The translations under genes and the position numbers were made by a program. 64,000 nt of DNA, from the NCBI GenBank assembly GCA_002270565.1, contig NQMI01000087.1, positions 124,001-188,000 on the forward strand, given 5' to 3'. Origin of the DNA: Stenocarpella maydis. Its lineage: Eukaryota; Ascomycota; Sordariomycetes; Diaporthales; Diaporthaceae. Below the pieces are notes generated by a model, which saw only the letters and a program-made list of their open reading frames with translations, did no database searches and was not told the DNA's origin. Of the stretch, positions 1-10,542 are shown piece by piece (position 1 is the first letter of the stretch; each line of letters starts with the position of its first letter).

Positions 1-1317
1 CTACTTGCGGGAAGCCCTCGTACAAACCTAATATGGAGGCCAGTGACATGTTTCAAACAACAGCCTGAGGTAGGTGGGGCAGAGGGGTGAGGGATGCGGG
101 CCTGCAGCACCGTGGACCTCGTGAACTTATGAAACGATCATGTGCATCCTGCTCTCCTGCCTCTGGCGCCTCCCTGATGCGTCGCCGCCTGAGCATTGCG
201 GTGGGGGTCTGGTGTGGCATTGACGTGGAGGGCAGGTGCGCTCGGCCCGGGCCGCAGCAGGTGGGGCGTGTTATAAGCTACAGTATAGCGTATGTGCAGG
301 GACCGGCCAGCGTACCACAGCAGCCACGGCGGGCGCTACTGCCGCTGCGACTTGGCTAAGCAGCCACTGTTCCGCCTTGCTCATGGGGCGACTATACAGG
401 CAGCGTCAATGAGATAGGCATATGTACAGTAGGTATGCTGCTTAGCAACACTTTTGGGGTTTTAGCCACTCAGCACATGATGATTTTATACCCACCGAGG
501 TAGTCACCTAGCCCTGGAGCCTGGTTAGTGCAGGCCTGCCAAGAGGGCGGGTGGCAAGGCGTGCACGCGTAGGTCCTCTCAGCTGGAGGGCATACCTTGC
601 TATTTATCTGTCCGTGATATTTTACGCTAGACTTGGAGACGTCAAGGGCCTTCAATAACACCATGTTACAAATCGACAGAATCAACAATTTCGCCATGAT
701 CACACAAGGGGAACTATAAAATGCGTCGTTTGTAAACTCAAGGCGACTGCTCCACTCCCGCCCAAGTACCGTTTGCAGAGACAATAATTATCTTCATCAA
801 TTTCAAGCTTCTCGGCCAAAGGCATCAGTCCATCACCTGAACAGCACTCCTGCCCTCGGCGCTGATGCCTCGCATGACAGCGGGGGCTGAGGGGTCCTAG
901 GTAAACATGCACGCAAGCGGTAGTGGTGTCTCAGCCGGGTGAATCCGCGCGTATGAGTCCGTATATCCTGTGAGCCAGACCTATCGTTCTAATATCTCCA
1001 GTACTAACAAAGGAGTTGTGGAAGTAGTACCTCATACGGGTAACTCGCCTAGGTAATGAACAGCTTCCCAGGAATCTCAGAGAGCGCCACACAGTCTACA
1101 AGAAGTACATGTCATGGTTGCCTCGTGAAATAGTAGGGAGCGACCAAAGACGGCGCCAATTCACACATGGCTGGCCTGTTTAATTATAAGCCTTCGATAG
1201 ATACATCATAGGAGCACTGAACAACGCAGCATGTAGTGTATGGACAACAATATGAGCTCCCACCGAGACTACCAGACCCCGTAGGTGCCAACACACCCTT
1301 GGCCAGAGCGGCATGTC
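1..1317. other. Left-edge stretch without a recognisable gene
   Basis: Short open frames exist on both strands but none has a recognisable motif, a good splice context or family resemblance. I see no tRNA-like or repeat structure. It may be intergenic or the flank of a gene outside the window. Confidence 0.4.
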
Positions 1318-2168
1318 TCAACTGCGCCTCCTGATGCGGCTGCTGACCCTCTGCTTCCACTGCTCCAGGGCGATGGTCGCAAACACAGCCACGCCCTTGT
1401 CCTTCTTCCAGTCCGAATACCGCTGTGCCACGGGCGAGCCGCCCGGCCGCACACCACCCGCCGACGCCGCCAGCCTCAGCGGCCTCAGCCCGGTACTCTG
1501 CTGCCTCACCTGCGTGCTCCCGAAGATGTACCGCGGCGGCACGGGGCTCGGCCGCGGGGTCACCCGGATGCTCCGGACGGGGGGAGCCACAATACTGGCA
1601 CCGATCTGCTCAAGTTTCTGGCCGCGGGAGGCATACACTGCGAGGCAGGCCAGACGGGGGGGCCTTGTCAGCACGGTTCTCTCTCTCACATCGGGGTGTG
1701 TGTGACAGGCGGGCCACCGGCAACAAAACGGCCCACGAAAGTGCTCACACTGACTGACTCACCCTTGCGCGCCCTCGCGGCGCCCGCGAGGAGGCCGGCG
1801 ACGGACCTCCCGGCGAGCCCCGCGCCGCCCCTCATGCAGGCGACGGCGGCGCGGATGGCGGCGTCGATGACAACGCCCGACACAACATCAACGGTGAGCC
1901 CGGCAACCACAGCGGCGGCGCAGGCCACGAGCCCCGCCGCCGCGACGGCCGCGACGGCCCCGATGGCGGCGCCGAGGACAAAGTCGGTGAGGAGCACGCC
2001 GGCGCGCGACGAGCTCGGCCGGTGCGTCAGGCCGTGGATGAGGTGCTCGCTCGCCCTGCGCCGCGCGCGGTAGTACCGCCCCCAGCTCGGGATCAGCGCG
2101 TCGGCGTCGGCGTCGGCGCCCGGGGTCGTCCTCAGGCCGGGGGCCTGCTGCGTTGCGCCGGGGAACAT
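1318..2168 (-). CDS. Two-exon hypothetical Gly/Ala-rich membrane protein (241 aa)
   Basis: No family is recognised. I place exon 1 at 2168-1763 and exon 2 at 1637-1318. The 125-bp intron opens with a perfect GTGAGT donor, has a CTGAC branch site and ends in GCAG; it joins the two frames in phase 1. The ATG at 2168 sits in a strong ACCACC context; an in-frame ATG at 2237 would add 23 residues. Residues about 58-130 are almost all Ala, Gly and Val with several small-xxx-small motifs, so one or two membrane helices or a glycine-zipper-like segment are likely. The N-terminus is polar and Arg-rich around residues 31-40. Exon 2 codes a basic tail ending RIRRRS. The glycine-zipper idea is inference from composition only. 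Confidence 0.55.
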
Positions 2169-2955
2169 GGTGGTGTGTGGCCGGCGGGGGAGAGGGGGGG
2201 GTCGTTTCTTCTCGTGGGTGCTGTGATATTCTGCCACGGGTGGCTGCTATTATGCAGACACTTGAGTGTATATATCGGCCGTGTCCATGAATGCCGCGGT
2301 GAGAACTGCCCAAGCAGAGGGCACCGCAGCTCTTGTGCCGCAGCCTGTGTATTTCAATACACATGGCACGCATCAGAGAGGCCTGCGCGAGGCGCTGGAT
2401 GTGACGAGTCAGAGCTGTGCGCACCGTATCACCTGAAGAATTGCCGACGCTGTTGATGTGTTTCTCATGGTCGATCGGCCAGCGGGGCTGGGATGAACAA
2501 AAACAGCCTCGAGCCGGGGCGTTTCGTCTGGTGCCCCCTGCCGCAACGTCCGCCTTGCAGACAAAGTTTAATTCCGAGGGCGGCGGCGTGAAGCGCATTG
2601 CTTGGTTCACATCACACAGCCACTCCTCCCGAGGTTTGTAGTCGGGTTTTCACTTTGCGCACAGCAGATCAAGAGTATCAGACTGGTCCGAAAGAACACC
2701 CTGCCCTCTCACGTGCAGGACCAATATGGCGAGTCGGCCCAGAACAACATCCCCATGCCTGGTGCTATCTAAATACTATCCGTCGTGACTAGTGCTGTGC
2801 GCTCGAATTCAACACGGGAACCACGGGTCGCAAGGCCATAAGGCCTAGAGAGACTAGGGTGCTCGGAACATCCCAGATCGACGCGACATTTTGGATCTAA
2901 TAATCAAATCTTGATAACCATCCAAGGGCGCAGCTCTGCCGGAGGCCACAGCACC
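2169..2955. other. Intergenic between two minus-strand genes
   Basis: It contains the promoter side of the 1318-2168 gene and the 3' flank of the LPMO-like gene. The short open frames here have no recognisable features. Confidence 0.4.
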
Positions 2956-3531
2956 TCAGGCCATTGTAAAGTCAATGCAGCTCATATAAGTCTGGTCGGC
3001 CTCCCGGCTGTCCCACCACCACTGCACGGCACACCGGCCAGCCTGGCCGCACCGCGCCGCCACGTCCGGCATCGTGATCTCGAAGTCGGTATTGTTCCCA
3101 GCGACGCCCGTACTCGTACTAGCATAGTTCTGGAACTCGACCATGGGCGCCCCGATGACCGCGTTGCTGGCCAGGTCGATGACGCTGACGTTGCAGACGC
3201 CCGTGTGCGGCGCCCGGATATCCACCCTCACCCGGACCGCCTGCCCGGCCGCCAGGCGCTGCACGTTGGCCGTGTTGTCGGCGAGCTGGTACCCCTTGCA
3301 CATGAAGAACCGGCAGGCCGTCGCGTTGAGGGCCCCCCCTTGCGGCGAGGACGGGGCGGTCTGCTCCAGCTGCTGCTGGTTGCCGTAGGGGTCGCCCTTT
3401 TGGCTGTTGAACGCCTGCTCGCCGCACGCGGCCTTGAAGGCGTCGCCCGCCTGCCTGGCCGGGGGGTCCGTCACCATGCCGTGGCCTGCGGCGAGGGCGA
3501 TGATGGCTGTGAGGGCTGGGGTGGGCTTCAT
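2956..3531 (-). CDS. Secreted LPMO-like (chitin-binding type-4 / LPMO_10-like) protein, 191 aa
   Basis: This is a likely copper-dependent lytic polysaccharide monooxygenase or relative, acting outside the cell on a polysaccharide. Residues 1-16 form a short signal peptide ending LAAG, so the mature protein would begin with His17-Gly, the hallmark N-terminal His of LPMOs. A second candidate copper ligand is His109 in the motif RAPHTGVCNV, and the aromatic C-terminal block VQWWWDSREADQTYMSC supplies Trp171-173 and Tyr182 for the axial position. Seven cysteines (37, 73, 78, 113, 161, 167, 185) suggest three disulfides. There is no intron, linker or carbohydrate-binding module: it is a single domain. 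The exact CAZy family (AA11/AA15/AA16-type or an uncharacterised relative) cannot be fixed by eye. The alternative is a non-catalytic LPMO-fold protein. Confidence 0.75.
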   Translation of the reverse strand: MKPTPALTAIIALAAGHGMVTDPPARQAGDAFKAACGEQAFNSQKGDPYGNQQQLEQTAPSSPQGGALNATACRFFMCKGYQLADNTANVQRLAAGQAVRVRVDIRAPHTGVCNVSVIDLASNAVIGAPMVEFQNYASTSTGVAGNNTDFEITMPDVAARCGQAGRCAVQWWWDSREADQTYMSCIDFTMA

Positions 3532-5379
3532 TGTCGATTATTACATGCGTGGGGGAGGTCCGTGTGAGAGGCGAGAGTCTACCCTGCGTGGTTCGTGGGG
3601 CTTAGGCGTGAGAAGAAGGTGAGGAGACGTTGGCCTTGCACGAGTCGTGATGGGTATTAGTTACCCTAAGCTCTGGCCAGATGAGTGCTGCACGGGGACA
3701 GAACTCGGACGAACGAGTACTCTTGTTATGCCGCGAGGATATATCACCATGCTACACTAGCAACATCTGATGCCACACCCTGCATGATGCCCATGGCCTT
3801 ATCTCGTGATATAGCGCCGGCGACAACAGTCTCTCGGCCGGAAATCGGGAACGGTCACATCGCTGGCGGAGCAGGCGAGGGAATTGTCCTCACACCCTCG
3901 CACCTGATACGCAGTCGCGTCCTTTGTTCCAACGGCCACCTTCCATCTTGAGGCATGTCTCTCGACCCGGCGAGGCAGATTTGCGGGGGCGTAGCTGAGA
4001 GGAATCAAGGCAGGTGGCGTCCGTGGGTCCCGACGAAAAGTAGAGACCACCAAGCTCCAAGCCGGCCGCCAAATCAGATATCAGACGGTGGGCTTTTGCA
4101 TAGTCCGGCTGTCCGAACGAGCTCGCGAGGGATGCTCCTCTCCTGTGTTAGTGGTGTTTTGTGAGTCGAGCCTCTTCTTGTCTTGGCAGATGCGGGCGTA
4201 CAGGGCAGCGCATCATGGAAACCCGGCGCCCAGCGGGGCGTGAGGCTTGATGTGGCGATCTAGTTCTCACTCGCAGATCGATCTGGTCATCATGGGTTGC
4301 GAGAGGCCCAACGCCGCACGGATGCGTGCCTTGGAGGTTTATCTCCAAGCACGGCCAGAGCAACAGACAAGCTCCCACGATGAAACGCCAGGGGCCCGGT
4401 TTCATGCTGATTCCGGTGGCATCGCTTGATACCCCATACTCGTCCCAAAGGGGCTATTTCATGCCCAAAAATGCAATAGCCGCCCTTGTGTGTCAAAGAG
4501 GGGGGGGGGGTCAAGTGCGCTGCACTTGTTTCCGTCAGTGCGAGTTGCCACGGCCCATGTGGTGCGGGCGCATCCTATGTTCTTACTCATCCCTACAACT
4601 CCCGGCCATTATCTGGTCTGCTATGGTGTATCCAGCCTGATCTCGGGCATTGAAATAACGTCAAGATGACAGAAATGACCCCCAACTGTCAACTGTCATT
4701 CATGCCTCGTTCCCCCGGGGCCGAGCCTGAACGGAATGGGGGTCCATCCGTGAAACTCCTGGCTGATATGATGGACGGAAACAACACATGCCCCAAGCGC
4801 CCGGCTGATTAGCAATTACTGAAAGCACCAAGGCCAGGATGCACAATCAATGCGCATGTGACCAAGACTTTGTGAAGTTCAGAGGTAGGCCTCGGCATAG
4901 ATCAGTCGCTGACAGGTCCGCTCTTGCTGCCCCAGATCAGAGACTCAGAAGCTCGTGTGGCATCGGTCAGCAACCGCGCATTTGGCGCAATATTGACCGT
5001 ACCAAATTTTTCATACCCTGCATATGAGGACCTCAAGGGGCCGAAACAAGTGCGCCAGCAAGAGAGCCGAGAATCCCTTGGAAAGGTAGAACCCTCTCAA
5101 ATAGTACAAGCAGACTGGGGGGAAAAAAGTTGAGCTTGTATAACTGGCTCTGGTGGCCAAATATTGACCTAGGACTCATTAACACATCCATTTCCAAGAG
5201 ACGCGATACTACAGATCACATTTGCGAGGCACATCACATCAATTCTGATGGAAAGAGTCGGAACATCAAATGTATTGCATACCTAACGAGACCCGCCCAC
5301 CGGCTATAATCAACAGTCAATTAATCCCAAAGGGCATGCAAATGTGTAAAATCACAGCTAAGACCAGCTCACTCATTGC
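3532..5379. other. 1.8 kb intergenic, no supported gene
   Basis: I see scattered short frames on both strands and a G homopolymer near 4500-4510. Nothing reads as a protein family and no convincing intron pair joins the frames. Confidence 0.4.
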
Positions 5380-5628
5380 CTAGTCCTTCGTAGCCCAATT
5401 GCTCAGCGCCGCGGCAAGCCTCCGGATGGGCCCGGGCGCCTTGTTGATGCGGCACCCACGAGGGCACCTGATATGCCTGCAACCCCTGTCTGCACAGTCG
5501 AGATGCTTGAGTGAGGTGACTCTCTTACATTTGCAGCAGTTCCACCCTGGCCCAACCATCTCCGCCGCTGGGGGCGCTAGTTTCTCTCTTGGCATGGGGC
5601 TGTTGTGAGATCCGGGCGACTTCGACAT
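5380..5628 (-). CDS. Small Cys-rich zinc-ribbon-like protein (82 aa)
   Basis: The function is unknown. The core (residues about 29-60) reads W-N-C-C-K-C followed by C-A-D-R-G-C-R-H-I-R-C-P-R-G-C. This gives paired CxC/CxxxxC and CxHxxCxxxC patterns that could bind one or two zinc ions. Small fungal proteins with a W-x-C-C-x-C start and C-x-H-x-x-C end exist, and this fits that type by eye. The N-terminus (1-27) is Ser/Pro-rich and the C-terminus is basic with no signal peptide, so an intracellular role is likely. The start is the ATG at 5628; an upstream exon cannot be excluded. Confidence 0.55.
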   Translation of the reverse strand: MSKSPGSHNSPMPREKLAPPAAEMVGPGWNCCKCKRVTSLKHLDCADRGCRHIRCPRGCRINKAPGPIRRLAAALSNWATKD

Positions 5629-6249
5629 TGTGAAACGTTTTGTTTCGCTTCCTCCTTGGGTGGCTTGGCTCTGGGCGGTGGATTAGTAGTGTGGGATGGG
5701 TTGATGGGGAAAGACTTCCACGATATCTAGTCGTGGGGATGACTCGAGGCGGTTTTTGACTGCGTTGACGAGGCATGGGTGACAATGGCAGCCCCAGTCA
5801 CTATGGCTTGTTAATCCAAAACATTGTTATCTCCACAAGGGGAAAGCACAAAGAGAGAAACAAGGCCTGTGACTTGCCGGGTGTCTCCCTTTGTGTTTAT
5901 GATACCTGGCCCGAGGCACCACTTCACTCCATCAACAATGGGCGCAAAGGCCTCCACAAGCCCTCAACAACAGTGCTTGGTTCTAGTGAAGAAGCCTTGC
6001 ACTTCTAGTAGTCATGCTGCTCAAACTCCTGAGGCCACAAGTGCTTTCTTGTCTGGTCAAGCTACACTCGAAGCTATCAAGGATAGCCACACCCAACTGC
6101 CTGGTGACCGACCCGGCCGTGTCCGGGGGGGGGGCCTCCAAGGCTGCCAAACAGCAGCAACCGGGTGCATGACATTGAGGCAGATATGTCAGAAAAGGCC
6201 CGCACCCCCCCCCCTCCCGTCCGCTGAGCTGCCCCGCGGGGGCCCGGCC
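5629..6249. other. Intergenic, no supported gene
   Basis: Homopolymer C and G runs occur near 6127-6135 and 6207-6216. Open frames are short and featureless. Confidence 0.35.
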
Positions 6250-6408
6250 GGCCGGGCTTGTTAACGAACTTGACGGCAGGGCTGGCCAGGTCTCCCAGGT
6301 TGTTGTTCAGGATGGCGTTATCGTCGAGGGCGAAGGCATCCCATGTAAGCCAGGTTTCACTGCCCTCCGGCCTTGTGACAGGCGAGATGGAAGCGCCACG
6401 TGGCGGCC
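6250..6408 (-). pseudogene. Methionyl-tRNA synthetase fragment, anticodon-domain side (inverted piece)
   Basis: Reading the minus strand from about 6408 downwards gives W-R-F-H-L (one frame), then after a frame change TWDAFALDDNAILNNNLGDL and AVKFVNK. This matches the conserved WRYYLL...F-x-W-x-x-F...NN-x-LLNNLG-N-x-x-NR-x-x-KFVN segment just after the catalytic domain of class I methionyl-tRNA synthetases. Frame breaks and loss of flanking conserved sequence make it non-functional. Its partner piece lies at 6430-6830 on the opposite strand. Confidence 0.7.
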
Positions 6409-6429
6409 ATCATACCGCTGGCCCTGCCC

Positions 6430-6830
6430 TGGTCGCCGGACTTCGACCTTCTGAACTTGAGGGGCTTGAAGAAGCGCGGCATCACGAGGGACATCAAGTT
6501 TGGGACGCCGGTCGCTCCTAGACTACCAGATTACCAAGGCAAGGTCATACACAACTGATTTGACGCCCCGAATCTACATCATGACAGAGTACATAGGCAA
6601 CTGGAACACTTGGTGGCGCCCCAAAACCCCCTGGAGGACGTGGAGGAGTACCAGTTCATCCCGTAAAGGCAACGTTATCTCCCCCTCCATCTTCTTCCAG
6701 CCACCTAGATCGCCACCAAGGGAAAGGGGACCAAGATACACCACCTGTCCACTACCGACTACCTACAGTACGAGGGGACCATGTTCTCCAAATCGCGGGG
6801 CGTCAGCCCAGCGCTCTTGAACAAGACCTC
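6430..6830 (+). pseudogene. Methionyl-tRNA synthetase fragment, catalytic-domain side
   Basis: The plus strand contains KKRGITRDIKFGTPV, GKVIHN followed by a stop codon and FDAP, then EDVEEYQF and another stop. A shifted frame carries TKIHHLSTTDYLQYEG and MFSKSRGV. These are the successive conserved blocks of the MetRS catalytic core (GITRDLKWGTPVP, KVFYVWFDAP, YQFMGKDN, LHHLSTTDYL, the KMSKS loop as FSKSRGV). At least two in-frame stops and one frameshift rule out a working enzyme. The block order is preserved here, but the next block is on the other strand upstream. Confidence 0.8.
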
Positions 6831-6860
6831 AGCCTCGCCCCTCCCGTTGCTTGACCAGTC

Positions 6861-8454
6861 TACCTTGGCTACATAATCATCGGAGAAACCTCTGACCTGT
6901 GGCCCAAGCCTGTCAGGCCTGGAAGAAAAAAATAAAAACAAGTGCTACGTATCCCGTGTGGTCCGTATAGAGAAGCACCTGGACTTCGGTGTAGAGCCGC
7001 GCTTGTCCAAGTTACATTGAGCATGTGTACTGTCTCCTACCGTGGAAGGTTAGGTATACATGAATCCACCCATTTAGGTGTCTTAATCTGCTAAAAATAG
7101 TGGCCCCGCCGCCCGTTGATACTCCTCTTCACATGTTTTTCATTCCTTCTCTACATTGAGACGTCTCACGATGCCTTTGAAATTTCGCCTACAACTTGCG
7201 GCGTCACAAAAACAAAGCCGCGTCTGCCACCCATCCAAGCAGTAGTTGACAGACCTATTGGTGACGTGATGTGGGCCAATCTTCCCCTGAGGTCAAGTTC
7301 AAGTTGTTTGCCCCGACAAGTATCAGGCATGGAGTTACCTGAGCGGCTGCTGAGGGGGCCAGATCCCGAATACGCACATGGGGGCTCTCAATATGGTTCT
7401 CAGCCCACGCTCGCTGTGGCCTCGGGGATGGACGTCAAGCATCAAGTATCAAGTACTACAGTTTAGGTCGATGTCAAGACGGCGGCAGCCGCGGCACCTG
7501 GAGCTGCTCGCTTTCGCCCTCCCCTCTGCCCCCGTGTCCCAGGCGAAGGAGAATGTTTCCGTCACACGCCCGTCTCTCTCGATCTCCCGGCGGGCGCCTG
7601 ACAACGGGAGCTGGGAGTGGCGGCGCCGTAGGGGTGTGGGGGAGGCGGATTCGGAACAGTACCGCCTGGCGGGCGAGGAGCCGTCGCCGGAAGACTACGT
7701 CGGGCTGCCCTCTCATGGGGCCAGGCTACCTAGTAACTGAATATTTACATGTCGTGTGTCATACATGTTACTGGGCCTCTGAGGCACTCTGGGAATCGTT
7801 GGCCTCAGTTCCGTCCGCCTGAGGGACTAGATCAAACGATCCGAGCAGGACGCCGTAATGAACAAAAGACCTCGGTGGCATTGGTGCCCCCGCAGGGCAG
7901 ATTGTAGAAACACGGATACCTCTGAACGGAAATGCTCCACCTAGACAGTTGGGCAGTCCCTTTGTGTTGCAGGCGTGGCTATCTTTGTGCAGACAGGCGG
8001 TGGGAAGTCCACCGCTTTTCTAATCGGATACATTTCGTTCCTAACCACTACCCGGAACGTCGCCATACCTGTAGGAAGAGGCTCCTCCCACCAGCGGCCA
8101 GTTAGCCAACATGTGTAGTCATCAAGAGATATCAAAACAATGGGATCTCTTGTGCAGACATTTGCCCCTCGACCTTTGGCACATCGCTCCTCCAGGCGAC
8201 AGCCAAACAGATTGAGCCCCGAGGTCCCACAGGCCCTTGCCGAGTGTTCCGAACGCCCGCAGAGTCCTCGCAGACAGATGTACCTAGTCTAATGGGTTTC
8301 CCAGCCCGCATCGCTGGCGCCGCGGGGTCTGGGCCGTTGGGAGCCAGGCGCGCGCAGGCACTCCCCAGAGGCCCGCGACAGGCAAGGCGACGGCTGCGCG
8401 TTCGCAGAACCTAGAAGAGCCTACTTGGGGGGGGGGAGGGGACGGCCATTCTGT
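6861..8454. other. 1.6 kb intergenic, no supported gene
   Basis: Open frames around 7380-7740 are Arg/Ser/Pro-rich in every frame and have no recognisable domain. There is no clear splice chain. Confidence 0.35.
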
Positions 8455-8460
8455 CACACA

Positions 8461-8500
<40 letters not shown>
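8455..8500. repeat. (CA)n microsatellite
   Basis: A CA dinucleotide run of about 20 units starts near 8455. It follows a G homopolymer at about 8427-8435. Confidence 0.95.
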
Positions 8501-8501
<1 letters not shown>

Positions 8502-8694
8502 CGTCGGGAACATCTGGAACCAGTCACGCGCGTTCAGAGACGACGTGACGTGTATCCGGTGTAGGGAGATGCTCGAGCAGCCGGCGGGGGTTGTCTCGGG
8601 CTGTCCCGTCTCAGAGGGAGTATGACCTGCGCCGTATCGGCTGGTAGCTACAGCGAGGCACGTGGATGTGTACCGGAGGAAAAAAGAAGGGGGA

Positions 8695-8717
8695 GGGGGG
8701 GGGGGNCCCCCCCCCCC
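8695..8717. other. Assembly join: G-run, single N, C-run
   Basis: Eleven G, one N at 8706 and eleven C follow directly. A palindromic homopolymer around an N is typical of a forced assembly join or sequencing failure, so sequence continuity here is doubtful. Confidence 0.85.
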
Positions 8718-10419
8718 GGAAGCACTTCCCGCCCTTTCGTAACGAGGCAACGTGACACAAATTGTGCCGCTTTTGAGCATCCTTGCTGGTACCTACTGGC
8801 CATCACCACCAGGCGAGACCGACAACCACGCACGCACCTGCAATCCAGTAACTACGTGCCGACACCGTGGCCCCATCGTACAATACAACCCATCCAGATC
8901 AACCCGCGAGCATCTAGTCCCCCCTCCCCCTACGCCGCCTACCATCGGCCGCCACCCACACGCCCATATGACGCCCCCGCGGCGCCGGAGGTCCGCCAGG
9001 GCCACATAATGCGTACGACATACATGTTGTGCAGGTACGACAGCAGAGCCAAGGATGTCCGGCCGCCGCCATCGGGGGGCTTTGAAGAGGAAGAGATGGC
9101 AGGTGTCGAGGAGACTATAGTCCGGGGGCTACACGGCACTTCTAAATACGGACTGGCTTTGGTTGGTTGTTGGTCGTCAAGGGGGGCCCGGCCGGCCGCG
9201 GGTTTTGCCGCGGGCCTCGCATCGCGGACTTGAGACTCGACTTTTTTTTTTTTTTTTTAATTTTTTAATTTTATTTATTTACAGGTGGGGGTCATTGAGC
9301 TGCCTACGTAGACGTGAATCTCAAGGCTGGATTCAGGTGCACGCTCTCTCTCCCTCTCTTTGTACGGCAGTGTCGCCCGTTTCTAAAGCGCACCAGGGAC
9401 AAATCCCAAGCTGAGAATAGCAAAGACTACCTACCCATCCGCCGCCTCCTGTAAGCTGAGGCTGCAGCATCAGCATCCTTGGCGCCGGCAGAGGCAAGGA
9501 AAGGGGGTAGTACAGTAGTAAGCCACGGGGGAGGATTACGGCGGGGGCGGCACGGCAGCAGGGTTCGGGCAGAATGAGGAACCCCCCAAGGCGATGGTCA
9601 AACACAACCACGGGCAGAGTGAGTCGTATGCGTAACCCGCCCGGTGGCTTGTTTCAAGACCGGAGGCGCCTGCAGTACACTAATTACCCTAGGGTAGATA
9701 GTTAGCGCGAACCCTTGCCCCGTGGCAGGCGGGACTGCGAACGGGGGCGGGGCTGGGGGTTTTGGATTTTATGCAGTATTTGATTCGGCGACGACAAAGA
9801 AGGAGGGTCAGGGGTGTGTGTGTGGTTGTTCAAATGATGTTGTTGTTGTCGTTGTCGTCATGGCCGTCGTTAGTAGTTGATGAAGAGTTGATAAAGCCAA
9901 GCAGGCCCGCTTGCCACCGGCTGTCAGCTGCTGCAGCCAAAACCACTGGCCTTGGCGCCACCACCGTTTGTGCAAGCGCTCGACCGCGGCACAGGACCAG
10001 GGCACCTTGCCGCCGTGCTGTCTATAGGATGGGAGAGACCCGAGAAGGAAAAAAAAAAAATAGGGCTTCAAATTTCCCCCGAGACCACATCAAACTTTTG
10101 AAAAGGGAAGGTCTGACGTGAGAAACAAAGGACCGAAATTAGTGTCCGCCTTTCCGTCTGTCGAATCTTTCTGAAAAGCGGCTATTTGTGGGGATGTGGG
10201 GCCAACACCGTGCCAATCGTCAAACAAGGTACTCTTCGGCAAGCGCGATTCAACACAATGATTATTGCCTGAGGCAGCAATAGGAGCCAGCAATTAAACT
10301 TACAGTAAAGCAAAGCTCACATTTTAACTGCTTAGAGAATATTACTTCCGGTACAGTGCTGAGTCTTTTCCTCAACAGTGCCATACAAGAAATAGTTATA
10401 ATAAAATCTAGAAGCAGAT
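8718..10419. other. 1.7 kb intergenic, no supported gene
   Basis: It holds a T-rich tract at about 9241-9280 and an A-run near 10050. Short frames show no domain. The right part is the 3' flank of the patatin NLR gene. Confidence 0.35.
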
Positions 10420-10542
10420 TCATTCCCGCATCCTGCCGTATGCTTCATCTAGTAGATCTTTCGAGATAACGCGGCTTGGGTCATCTTCTGCGAACAGTCC
10501 CTTCTTAATCTCAACAGCATGCTCTAGTAATCTGATCGCCTA
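10420..10542 (-). other. In-frame continuation of the last TPR beyond a stop codon
   Basis: After the TAG at 10542-10540 the same frame reads on as A-I-R-L-L-E-H-A-V-E-I-K-K-G-L and ends in a TGA at 10422-10420. This is the normal second half of the 42-residue TPR plus a short tail. In the other repeats the stop position is GAG (Glu). The stretch is therefore former coding sequence cut off by one base change, unless the TAG is read through or is a sequence error. Confidence 0.8.

Noticed and set aside
7378..7740. Possible gene of about 120 codons
   Set aside because: All frames are open because of GC content; no domain and no splice partner.
8695..8717. Perfect G/C palindrome as a regulatory hairpin
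   Set aside because: It is centred on an N and made only of homopolymers, so it is most likely an assembly artefact.
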